A stretch of DNA of 64,000 nucleotides, from positions 1,550,001 through 1,614,000 of the forward strand of contig VJWN01000006.1 of the NCBI GenBank assembly GCA_007644065.1. Reading direction: 5' to 3'. The position numbers were made by a program, and so were the translations under genes. Position 1 is the first letter of the stretch; the number at the start of each line of letters is the position of its first letter. The notes beneath the pieces were generated by a model. That model was not told the origin of the DNA. It saw only the letters and a program-made list of their open reading frames with translations, and made no database searches. Source of the stretch: Margaritispora aquatica (lineage: Eukaryota; Ascomycota; Leotiomycetes; Helotiales; Discinellaceae). Of the stretch, positions 23,415 through 33,225 are shown piece after piece.

Positions 23415-24773
23415 ATGACTCGAGTCCCTCCTCAGCCAAGCAGGGATGCCACTGGTGAGAAAGAACTCGCAGGTTGCAATACTCCCAAGGAGCAGAACCA
23501 GGTCAGCACTAGTAGCCACTCTCCTCTCAGCGAGCAAGCGCAGCTTAACAGCATTTCCAACGAAACTCCGGTCAAGCGAAAGCAGAATCCCGTCGTCCCT
23601 AGCAGTCAGACTCCTATCAAGGAGAGAAAAAATCCTGCATCAACCTGGAGTCGAGCCCTTCTCCCGGACAGTCAATCACCACCCAAACGTCCCGCGTCTG
23701 ATATGAGCACTGCATACGACATCACCAACAGCCCGGCGGTGGTTCAAGGAAACCAGCAGATTGCAAGCGGCTCTCCACCCAAGAAATCCCGGCCTGACAA
23801 TGATGCGGCTCCTGGACAGATTCAGAGCGGCATGCAAGACGTCCTAGATGAAACTGAACTTATCAGAGAAACGGTTCGCAAAATCCAGGCATATGTCGAG
23901 GCAACCAAGAGTTTTGTCCTGAACGCAAGTCAGCTGATGGGTGGATTTGATCCTGAAGTTCATCCATTTTCTATAGAACAGATTGTTGTGCCTTTCCCAT
24001 TGACAGATCGCTCCGTCGTCAATCCTCTCGAGTGGGAGAAAAAGAAGGAGTGTATTGAAATCAGAGAGAAATGCCAGAAACGCGCCCTCTGGCTATTGGC
24101 GAAGACATTCGACAGTAACAGAGATATCTTGGCTAAGATCACCAAGTGCTTGGAATACGCCATAAACGCCTGGGACAGCAAAGGCTGGAACGTGGAGGGA
24201 GTTCAAAAATGCCAACAGAGAATGGATAAAGAAGAAAGGAAATACGCACGGGATTGTTTTGCTCGGCGTCGAGAAGATCAAAAGATGATTCTGAAGTACG
24301 TTGCTGAGAAACTAAAGGTGTTCAATAGTCGGATTGATCTTGTGGTTCAAGATCTCCTCTTGATTTCAACTATGCCTAGTGGTGGTCAAGAAGTTTCAAT
24401 TAATAACGCCGAAGAGGAGCTTATTTCAATCTGTGATTTGCCTCCTCAGACGCAAGGCTCGTTGGAAAGGACTCGCGTCAGACTTGCAGCACAAAATCTA
24501 GTTGCGTCCATCATCTTGCAAGGCGCAGCTCCACTGCTTCAGGAGTTGAGATCTTTAAAGTCCTTCACAAACGAGCTACGGGGGAGATGTCGTGTGTATG
24601 GATTTCTGCCAATTACCTTTGAAGCTGGTGTTCCAGTCTTGGCTTCGCTCACGGATGGTCTGATGGAAATGGTTGAGTCGGTTGTCGAGAGAGAAGAGCT
24701 TCGCGTGGAAGAACCAAGTCCAAGCTTTACGTTGCTTGTTGCAAATTTGTTCAAGAAGAAGGTTGAGGATTGA
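23415..24773 (+). CDS. Uncharacterised protein with disordered N-terminus, 452 aa
   Basis: A single exon. I prefer the ATG at 23415 (caagATGa context); the in-frame ATG 42 bases upstream at 23373 would add 14 residues. About residues 1-140 are low-complexity and Ser/Pro/Lys-rich, with SSQTPIKER and related basic repeats that could act as nuclear localisation signals. From about residue 145 the protein is helical, with long amphipathic stretches (IRETVRKIQAYVEATKSF, EKKKECIEIREKCQKRALWL). No catalytic motif is recognised. A nuclear scaffold-type role is a guess only. Confidence 0.75.
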   Translation: MTRVPPQPSRDATGEKELAGCNTPKEQNQVSTSSHSPLSEQAQLNSISNETPVKRKQNPVVPSSQTPIKERKNPASTWSRALLPDSQSPPKRPASDMSTAYDITNSPAVVQGNQQIASGSPPKKSRPDNDAAPGQIQSGMQDVLDETELIRETVRKIQAYVEATKSFVLNASQLMGGFDPEVHPFSIEQIVVPFPLTDRSVVNPLEWEKKKECIEIREKCQKRALWLLAKTFDSNRDILAKITKCLEYAINAWDSKGWNVEGVQKCQQRMDKEERKYARDCFARRREDQKMILKYVAEKLKVFNSRIDLVVQDLLLISTMPSGGQEVSINNAEEELISICDLPPQTQGSLERTRVRLAAQNLVASIILQGAAPLLQELRSLKSFTNELRGRCRVYGFLPITFEAGVPVLASLTDGLMEMVESVVEREELRVEEPSPSFTLLVANLFKKKVED

Positions 24774-25464
24774 GGATTGAGTCATCATTTGTTTGTGGTT
24801 TTCTGTGTTAGGGTTTAACGGTTGATAAAGGAAGACTTCCACGTTGGGATGTCTACTTGATCGTCACTGAGTCTTTGATGGGACGTCAGTGATGGTAGAC
24901 TCTACTATTTAGGGATATAGTGAGGAGTACTGGAAAGAGCGATGAGTTTGTCAAACATTAAGAGGGTCAGGTCAGCATTTAATTCATTCGAGCATCAGGT
25001 CCTGTTTGTTGCAAACAGTAATTCATGACATGACAGAATAAAATGAACGGTTGAGGAATCTGCACAGCGATCTGAGAGTCCCCCAGGAGTTTTACGAATA
25101 GGCCTTTCCAACCGTGACTGTGAAAATTACTCTCATTATATATTGCCCACCTCTCCAATTTGTTCACACCTCAGATGGGGAGTGGTGACTTTGCATTCAA
25201 TCCACCTATTTCCGCTGCTGAGCAAGTCTTTTTACCAAGAGCTTGTATCTTCAAATGTGATCATACCTTTTAGACCTTGAAATCTGACTGTGTAAACATT
25301 GAAAACTCATACTATGCTTCTGGCAGCCTCCATGCTGGTATAGATAGTCTAATGTACATTCAGCGTTAAACCTTGCGAAAGTCCGTGATACAGAACTTAC
25401 GTTCCATCGTTTAGAAAAACTTTCATTGTGGCTACTGCCTCTCATCACCCCAAGCATACCTAAA
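24774..25464. other. Spacer, no supported gene
   Basis: Only short, overlapping ORFs without coding character. Confidence 0.4.
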
Positions 25465-25719
25465 TCATCGCCTATCTCCAGCAGCCAACATCTCCTCTCT
25501 CCACCGAAATATCGCGTCCTCCCTCGACTCCCTCGGTGTCTTATGGTGTCTATCAACTCTCCCAATTCGTTCCCTCAAAATCTGGCCCTCCGTTACACCC
25601 ACATTGCTCCTATCGAAGAAATCTTTTGGTCCGTCGCTGCTGTTCGCTTCGGGGTACTCGAGGACCCAGCCGGATGAGACGGCGTGCCAGAATTTCTTGA
25701 GAGATTTTGATGGATGCAT
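25465..25719 (-). CDS. Small orphan protein, 84 aa
   Basis: An uninterrupted minus-strand frame from ATG at 25719 to TGA at 25465. Codon third positions favour G/C, and the product is balanced and hydrophilic with an aromatic start (FWHAVSSGW) and a charged amphipathic end (SREDAIFRWREEMLAA). No signal peptide, no Cys pattern, no known family. The G/C-rich third positions against an AT-rich surround are the main reason to believe it. It could also be the conserved exon of a longer gene. Confidence 0.45.
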   Translation of the reverse strand: MHPSKSLKKFWHAVSSGWVLEYPEANSSDGPKDFFDRSNVGVTEGQILRERIGRVDRHHKTPRESREDAIFRWREEMLAAGDRR

Positions 25720-26761
25720 TGTATTGATGTATGCGTTGATTCTACATGCGATCTAAACTGTAGGATACGGCATCATGGCGATCCCTTATATGTTGATGCG
25801 ATGGAAGTGATGATGTAAACAGTTGAAAATCTTTCACTTTAGGGCAGGCGAAAGTCCCCGAAATCTTCCGACGAGCACTTTTGACCGACGACTCTTCTTT
25901 ATTCGAGGAAAGCTTGCATGCTAGCTGTTGGACATCAGATTCTATATTTCGCATGTTCTTGCATGGATCGAGATTGACATGCTCTGCTTATGAAGATTAG
26001 ATGTTGGGAAATGAGGTAAAGTTTTGATGTCGCCACTAGGCTTGAAATTTCTCGAAATCAACGAAATTTAGGCTCGCGAGCATAGGGACAAGGATTTTGC
26101 AACGTTCTATAACCATTTGCTCCTCTCAGAGGTGATTCCGGCAACTACGACCTGTGTTAGAGTAGGATTGGAGGCAAGTCATACAGTTGCTTGCTGCTAT
26201 TGATTCAGTTGGAACAATTCACAAAGCTAGCAAATCCAGGAATATAATAAGCTGCCAGGAAGGACAGAAATTAGACTTGCGCAACCCAATTTCAGGATGT
26301 AATATTCTTAGTGATAAAAGTTGTATTGGCTTCAAATTCAAGAAACAACATGGAAATATGAGGGGATGGATCACATGACGAATAGTCAAGGTGTGTGCAT
26401 TTTCTTGTTGCACTTCGCAACTTTAGAAATCAATTAACAATCAATTAACAATCAATTAACGACCAATCAAACTTCGTTATGGGTCTTCCTTAGCCACCTC
26501 TAAATGCTTCTATTTTGTCTGCCTTCGTTCGCCAGAGGCTATTTCGACCTACAAGAAAATACATAGCAAAGCACTTAAAGTGGATGGCAATTCAGAATGT
26601 GCTCATCAAAAGGAGACGCACTAAAAATGTGTAGAAATAGCTGATTTGTATGCCGAAGAAAACAAGAAAAAACATGCAAGCTGCTCAGGTATTTGAATAT
26701 CAAACACAACCACTAAACTTGGCTACAAGACCAACAAAAGCTATCCCAGAATTTTTTCCTT
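25720..26761. other. Spacer with a small tandem repeat
   Basis: No supported gene. An 11-bp unit (atcaattaaca) is repeated three times at 26429-26460. Confidence 0.5.
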
Positions 26762-27877
26762 TTAGGGAAGATTCGACCATGCTGTTTGCGGCCCATCAAC
26801 GGTAACATCCCACGCAACATCCACCAACTTATCGAAGAGAATCCTAGGATTATGACCACTCATCATCGCTCGAAGTCTTCTCTCCGACTGGCTAAACTCG
26901 AGTATGTACTGTGCGCCAGTTCCATCTGGAGTATGGTAATAAGCCTCAAGCTTCCGTTAGCTTACCACCCTAGTTTCTTCGCACGAAGATTGAAAACTTA
27001 CCTCCTTGATGTGTGCATCCTTGAATATACCGGAATTGGGGACGGTTGGTCCGCCAGCGGTCGTTTGAGGCCCTACGATGGCGGCTCGAATCGTCTTTAT
27101 CTTGGCTCTGTAATTCGGGGTGTTTTCGTGTGCATTGGCTGCGGTCGTGAGGATATGGACGATAGCATTGTTGATGAGATTCGCTTCTGTGAGAAGAGCT
27201 GGATAAGGACCAAGGGTCTTGCGTCGCTTTCCTCGTCCTCGACTTTCTTGATACAATTTCTTCCCTTTCGCCATGAAATTTATGACATGAGTTTTAAAGG
27301 ATGTAGTGAATCCTGGGACTTCCCAGTAATGGGCAATATGTACACCGTCTATGAGCTTTTAGTCGAGGTTCCAAGAGATCCCGCATAGAATGGCTATTCA
27401 CAAGCCAAAAAACCGAGCACGCATTGATGTGGACATAGCTATATGAAATGGTCTTACGGGTTGTGAATGCCACTAGAACCGTGCATCCGACGAGAAATGC
27501 ATCATTCGGTGTGCCAATGGCAAAGTCTGCGCCAAAAGGTTGCCATACAGATGTTGGAAAGCTCTCGCTTGGGCAAAAGTTGATAGTGGCAGCATCGGCA
27601 GTGATGAGATCACAATGAGCTTCAATTTGAGCCGGTGTGGTTACCACAGCTAAAGCTACTGAAGCATGGAAGTTTCCATCAGAGGCTGAAGAGTTGAAGT
27701 CTGGAAGACTCGACACAAGTGTCACTTGCTGTCTGGTGAGTTCTTAGCAATGTTTGTGACTGGAGATGAGAACTCTTCTTACGGATCTTCAAGCGGATGA
27801 CTTGAAATCGGAGACAATACCGTAGTCAAGCTCAGGAGGAGCCATATCAAGCTGTGACTAAATTTGAGTACTGCCAT
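26762..27877 (-). CDS. Secreted protein of unknown family, 299 aa
   Basis: Four minus-strand exons: 27877-27783, 27732-27458, 27348-27002 and 26944-26762, all with matching phases. Intron 1 has branch GCTAAG and acceptor CCAG; intron 3 has branch GCTAAC and acceptor TTGAG. The N-terminus MAVLKFSHSLIWLLLSLTTV is a clear signal peptide ending near residue 22. The mature protein has few Cys (in AHCDLIT, INFCPSE and VGCTVLV), a TTRHGVHIAHYWEVPGF-like segment made across intron 2, a basic KGKKLYQESRGRGKRRK patch and a C-terminal GTGAQYILEFS strand. No membrane anchor. I do not recognise the family; an extracellular role such as enzyme or effector is open. A 200-codon plus-strand frame over the same DNA is its shadow. 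Confidence 0.75.
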
Positions 27878-28437
27878 CTTCAGGCTCGGCCCACGATGAG
27901 AGATGATATTCAGCTATGTAATTAAGACTGGTTTGAGAACTTCGAAGAGAACCTCCTGGTTTTACAACAGTCTCTTTGACTGCCTCTCGAGCTGTCAAAG
28001 TACCATCTAAAGCTGACATGGCTTTCGAACTGAAAACCTAGCCCATGTAGCCCAAGCAACCAAGAAATTGCGGCTTAGCTGAATGCTCTCGCTTGCATCC
28101 AGTATGCGGGGAAAGCATCAACCTTCACGTCCAAGGCTAAACACATCCAATAACAACTCGCCAACCTCATGATAACAAGAAAAACGCTTACCAAATGGCG
28201 GAAACCATCATATCATTGCAACGCTGGGATGCAAGGAGGCTGGCTGAAGCTGGTAAGCTCACTGCATATCGCAGGAGGCTGGACCACTCGTTCTCTTAGG
28301 GCTGAGCGCCACGACGGATAACCCCGATCTGACGATCCATATCATCAGAAGTCAACAGCTCTGCTAAATAACCGTCGAGATATGAAGAACCTCAAGTAGC
28401 TCATCAGCAGCAAAAACGCAAAACCAAGATTACTCAA
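27878..28437. promoter_or_regulatory. Divergent promoter region of two secreted-protein genes
   Basis: 560 bp separate the starts of the 299-aa secreted protein (minus) and the secreted ankyrin protein (plus). Nothing coding was seen. Confidence 0.5.
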
Positions 28438-29525
28438 ATGAAGTTACACGACTTCTCGGTTGTTTTAGGAGCTCTTTTCGTGTTTTGCGTCAAGCAAGTC
28501 AGGTGCTCACCACCTGATGAGAATTGGCGAACCTTGTGTCACGAGATCGATTCGATCTATGATGAAATCAAGGCAGTCGAGGTGAGGAAACCTCATCGCC
28601 ACCGTTTTTTGAAGTGCGCGTACTGAAAATAAGAAGATAAGAGCGTATTGTCTTTCACAATCACAGCTTCACAACGCTCAACATATCATGTCGCCACCCA
28701 ATGACCACGAGTCTGAGGAGGAAGAAGTAGAGGAGGAGCAGGAGGATGAGGATGAAGATGTCGAGGATGAAGAATTCGAAGAGGACGACTTCTCTGAGAG
28801 TGGGGATGAGATTTTCGATAAATCGGACATCAACTATGATGACCCTCTACGAAACACGCCTCTCATGTAAACCTCCCCCAAGCCTTCTCACTGCACACCA
28901 CTAACACCCACGCAGCCGCGCGATCCTCGTCTCAGACAAAGATGAGATCATCTCCCTTCTTTCCAAAGGAGCAGGTATAAACGTCTTGCACTACGCGACC
29001 ATAACACCTCGCCTCCTCCGCTGGTACCGCAAAGACCAGAGCGTCCTCCGGCACCCCCTCGACTTCGCAGCCACCACGTGCAGTACCTCCATCTTCCAGC
29101 TGCTCCTCGACAACGGCGCGACCTTGGCGCTCAGCAATCCCTTGCACTGCGTCGCTGGCAGTCGAAGCACCCTTCCTGATGCCAAGAGAACGGCGATGCT
29201 GGATTACCTGCTCGATACCGTGAAGCTCGACATCAATGCGATTGAGTACTCAACCGATTCGGAGAGTAGGAAGCAGTGGCAAGATTTACGGGAGGATCTC
29301 GGGGAGGAGTTGGGCGCGAGGGCGTTTGGGACCCCGTTGCATAAGGCTGCGGGCTCGGGGTGGGAGGGTGGTGTGAGGTATTTGTTGGGGAGGGGTGCGG
29401 ATAGAAGTATCAAAGATTCAGAGGGAAAGGAGACGGCCTTGGATTGGCAACTTGACAATGAGGTTGGCGAGGGAGCGCATAGTCAGAAGGTTATCGATTT
29501 GTTGAAGGGTGAGCAGAGTGGTTAG
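28438..29525 (+). CDS. Ankyrin-repeat protein with signal peptide and acidic linker
   Basis: Three exons: 28438-28581, 28667-28866 and 28916-29525, giving about 317 aa. Residues 1-23 (MKLHDFSVVLGALFVFCVKQ...) look like a cleaved signal peptide. Residues about 55-95 form a very acidic Glu/Asp linker. The rest carries ankyrin-type units: DPLRNTPLI...ISLLSKGAGINVLHYA, a HPLDFAATTCSTSIFQLLL unit, and the best one, GTPLHKAAGSGWEGGVRYLL followed by GRGADRSIKD. Ankyrin repeats bind other proteins. A signal peptide on such a protein is unusual in fungi and may mean secretion or an ER-lumen role. If translation began at the Met at 28688, the product would be cytosolic and lack the signal, so the start decides the localisation. 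Confidence 0.75.
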
Positions 29526-30116
29526 TGGTGGGAAATTGGCGAAGTGTACGAAAAGATAAATTGTGGGAATTCAATTTTAGAATTTGCATGCTATGATGAT
29601 TGCCTGATGGGAAGAGCTCAAAATACATGTACTAAGTATCAACTACAACGCCTTATCATGCAATTCTGATATCCTTGACACAAGTCGAATCGATATATCG
29701 AATCAAACGTGACACCCGCTGCAAGATTACATTGCGTGCACGAGACATGTCAACCTCGATTATCCAAAATAGCAGACTTTGCCCTCTCTGGCGAGTTGTA
29801 GAAGGTATGCCATGGGATGGTACGTTCGTACCAACGCGCACAAACTTGCACCAAGTGTATAAATACACAATCGTTGTGTCCACGCCATCGAGGTCGTGCA
29901 GGTGCTCTACCATCAACTTCAACGCAAAGATGAAGATAAAGAGACGTTCTTAGCTCTTTAGTCCGAAACTCATTCAATATTCTCATCTGAGGGTTTTATC
30001 AATCAATCAATCAACTCCTCACGTTCGAATCTGACCCTCACCAACCGCAACACCACCCAAGTATCTCCAAACATCCACCACAACAATCCAAACACCCACC
30101 CCACACAACCACAAAA
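29526..30116. promoter_or_regulatory. Upstream region of the 8-Cys secreted protein
   Basis: A good TATA box (gtataaata) lies at about 29858-29866, some 250 bp before the ATG. The 5' leader is C/A-rich with an (aatc)n run at 29998-30012. This fits a strongly expressed gene. Confidence 0.5.
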
Positions 30117-30578
30117 ATGCACCTCACCTCCCTCCTCATCCTCTTCACCACCGCCCTCTCGGTCTCAGGATATTACTGTCCCACGAAGGAAATCGGAGGA
30201 TGTTGCGTTTTCATTAAGAACAAGTTCGATTGTTCGTACCTTCTCCTCCCCCGTCCCCCCCCCCCTTCGCTTCGTTCAAGTCGACTCCGCTTCATGCTTC
30301 AAATAGCATACTTCTTAATCTTCGCTTTTACCCTTCAGCCCTCATCTCTCGTTACTATCCATAATGTCAATGATCTAATAAACCAACTTCGCTAACCAAA
30401 CACCACCGCCAAATAGGCGAAAAAGCCATCACGAAAGACGGTCGAAATCGGTATAGCTGCAACGCGTTCCGCTTTCGCGATGAGGCGTGTTGTAAGAAGG
30501 TAAGATCTCACATTTCACACCTAGCTCTGTCTCTTGTCTCGTGTCTCTTGTCTCGTGCAGCGTGTCTTGTGTCTGTGA
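30117..30578 (+). CDS. Small secreted 8-cysteine protein, hydrophobin-like pattern
   Basis: Deduced exons 30117-30231, 30417-30499 and 30561-30578, giving 71 aa. Residues 1-18 (MHLTSLLILFTTALSVSG) are a signal peptide. The mature 53 residues hold eight Cys in the order C-CC-C-C-CC-C: Cys 21, 29, 30, 39, 53, 63, 64 and 70, with gaps of 7, 8, 13, 9 and 5. That order is the hydrophobin signature, but the protein is shorter than known class I or II members, is charged and lacks long hydrophobic loops. It could be a hydrophobin relative or a small cysteine-rich effector. Intron 1 uses a weak donor (GTTCGT) but has a GCTAAC branch point. Intron 2 uses a strong GTAAGA donor; its acceptor, GTGCAG, supplies Cys 70. 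If intron 2 is kept, the C-terminus is about 45 residues longer. Confidence 0.6.
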
Positions 30579-31663
30579 TTTTTAGTGATGGTGATGAGAA
30601 TAAGAGAGAAGAATCTGTGGACTGGGCTGATGAACTGGCTGTGTAGATCTCGAATGGTGTGGGCAAGAGTTGCACGTTTGTTGCGGTTGAACCGCCTGCG
30701 CCTTCTGGGGTTTAGATGGGAGATAGATAAAGAGACGGGAGGGGAAGTAGTGGGCGTGAGGGTTGTTCGATCGAGGCACGGTGGGGGATGGGGTCGCTTG
30801 AGGGGTAGCTGGTGGGTTGGTGAATTGTTGGTTTTGTTTTGATGTCCTTCTTTTCCTCTCTACTTGTGTTTGCCGCAAGACGGGTATGTTTGATTAGTCG
30901 TTCTTGGAGTAGAATAGATCCCCTATCGCAGACTGTTGTATTGTTCGGCTTTCTGTCCTCGGCCACCTGTCTACTTGTTTCCGTCGGGCCCTGGTGAGAA
31001 GTCGATTTAGGTCGTTGAAGAGTAACAGACTAAGCAGCACTTCTACAACGCATCCAATTCAAGGATCGACAGATCGATAACACACTTCCAGATACTACCT
31101 ATTTGTCAGCTTAAACCTATACTAGGCTGCCTGCTCCGAAATCCAAGTCGGGGTATGTTTATCGTGCATGATACTCGAGTGTTGGGTGTGCGGAAATAGA
31201 GTGAGGGCTGTGAAGAGGACAGTGGTTGTGGTGGCTCAATTTGCGTTCTTTGATGTCCTTGGATGTGTGGAATGAGAACTGGTAGAGAGTGATTCTATAG
31301 AATTTATGTGAACGAGAACAGTGTTGGAATTCGCTTAGCTCTGTTGCTGGCCTGTTGATGCGATCGAATACCTACTTTTCGCCATTGGAAGAAGTCCAAC
31401 TGTCAAGTTGATGGATCTAGTTTGAGAATGTCTAGTAATTCTGGGAGGAAAATCAGACGCAAAGCTTAGACGAGACATTTTCTCAATATGTTGCCTAGGT
31501 GAGAGGTCATGCACTTGTTTCCAGAGCCATCAGAAAGAGAAACGCAGGGCCAGCACAAAAACCTTCATTTTGGGTATCTTCCATCATCCGTCCTAGCCGT
31601 GACTCCAATACTCCAAACAAAGCAAAAATATAGCAAAAGCCCAACCGATGCTTCCAAGACAAT
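30579..31663. other. Spacer, no supported gene
   Basis: G-rich 3' flank of the 8-Cys gene, then neutral sequence. ORFs at 30582-30878 (minus) and 30585-30842 (plus) overlap and have no motif. Confidence 0.4.
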
Positions 31664-32639
31664 TCAATAAATACCTTCCCTCAACCTCTCCCCTATACCA
31701 GCCATATCCCCTCTCATGACCCTAACCTCATTTTCTGTATCCCGACCTTCTTCACCAGTAATCACACACTGAACCACTCTCCCTTTGTCATCAATCGCAA
31801 CCCGTCCAGACCTACCATCAACCCACTCAATCCTCAGCTGCTTAACCTCTGCATCAACAGCACTGATATCCTCAATGACCTTTTCCCTCCCCTTGCCTTT
31901 CCTCGACTCTTTCTCTCCGAGTCTGAATTCCTTGCGCAAAGACTTGACAATCGACACCCGATTATGGTGGCTGACAATATGGTGCCGAAGTTCTCTTGCA
32001 AATCGCTTCAGATCCTGCTTCTTTGCACCCACGTCTTTTGTCGTGCCCATCGCGACGCTACCTTTTCCATTCGGCAGATATCGTTCCACTAATGCCTCGA
32101 GTGGTATATATGGCGGTAACGTATGTCGATGGACGCGTAAAAGCTGCGAACCTGGCCATGGCTTATTGAGCATCACATAGTAAGGATGAACAAACTTGCC
32201 TGCCGCCGAGACATCGAAGCGCATTCCCAGCACATGGCCATCATCTACGGCGTTTGGGTCCGGATCAAGGATCTTGAAAGTTGTTATGCCCGCGCATAAA
32301 CGGTAGAGATTCTCTTGGTTGTGTGATAATTGCGCCAGAGAGGCTGAGATGAGGGGATTCGCGTCGCTCGGGATGTCTGATTTTGATTTTTGCGATTTTT
32401 GCGCAGTTCGTGTGCGCAGACGATCTAGTGTTGATTTTGACGCGCGCGAGGAAAGGATCGTAGCTACTTGGAGATTTCTTTGTGCTTTGAGGGAAGTGAC
32501 TATGATCGTTAGGTAGCTGTTGGTTCTGGATGGGGGGTGGAGGGGAATATTCACTCTGCTCCTCTAATGATTCGATTTCATTGTTCAGTTCAATCGCTTC
32601 CGTATCCAGCCCATCGGCCTCACTAGTTAATATAGACAT
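31664..32639 (-). CDS. MCM21: Kinetochore protein CENP-O/Mcm21 family
   Basis: Two minus-strand exons, 32639-32555 and 32499-31664, giving about 306 aa. The intron GTGAAT...CATAG has a CCTAACG branch point. The N-terminus is a coiled coil that becomes continuous only after splicing (LNNEIESLEEQITSLKAQ). The central part, LCAGITTFKILDPDP...VLGMRFDV and HPYYVMLNKPWPGSQ, with HRHTLPPYIPLEALVERYLP after it, is the RWD-type core of the CENP-O family. In yeast this is Mcm21 of the COMA complex (Mal2 in fission yeast), which sits on the inner kinetochore. Its start is 586 bp from the start of the divergent transporter gene. Confidence 0.88.
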
Positions 32640-33225
32640 AAGGGTGTTGGGACAGACAAAGGACAGAATAGGATAGGATGGGGATATCAAAAATTGGTGA
32701 TGCTATTGATATCCGGATGCGATGATTTCGTGATGCACAATAAAGCAACTGGATGACGCGTCTCTTATCACCACGTGCCGATGCGAAACAAGGAGGGGGA
32801 ATTGGGCGGATGTATGCTTGGAATTTGCTCAAAAGGAGGCGCCCCGATAAGGATTTCAGCTGGAAAGGTGGATAATAAGTGTCTCAAGTTCGCAAATGTA
32901 AATGTGTCTGGTCGCAGATCGATCTACCTTTACTGTAACGCAATGTAACACGAGTATTCTCTCGATTTGATCTTCCATTTCTTACCATATACATACATAC
33001 ACTATATACACAATACGTATTTATTCTCTCTCTCTTTCTTCCAACTCTTGATTCTCAAAGGACACGTTCGCTTGCCTCTCTTCTTGTGTGTTTTGTGCCT
33101 GGCGATCCCGCGGCACGACGGCCGGACAATACGGGGTCTGGCTCGAGACTTTCACTCAAACCCACCTGCCGTGGAACTTTAGAGGCCAGCGAGGCTTCTA
33201 AAGCTCCAGATCAACAACCACTTGG
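32640..33225. promoter_or_regulatory. Divergent promoter between CENP-O and acetyl-CoA transporter genes
   Basis: 586 bp between the two ATGs. A CT-rich tract (about 33020-33045) typical of fungal core promoters precedes the plus-strand gene. Confidence 0.5.

Noticed and set aside
26786..27388. 200-codon plus-strand ORF
   Set aside because: Lies antisense to exons 3 and 4 of the secreted 299-aa gene, which has splice signals and a signal peptide on the other strand.
30015..30040. A tRNA B-box-like gttcgaatc
   Set aside because: No matching A-box or cloverleaf around it; it lies in the leader of the 8-Cys gene.
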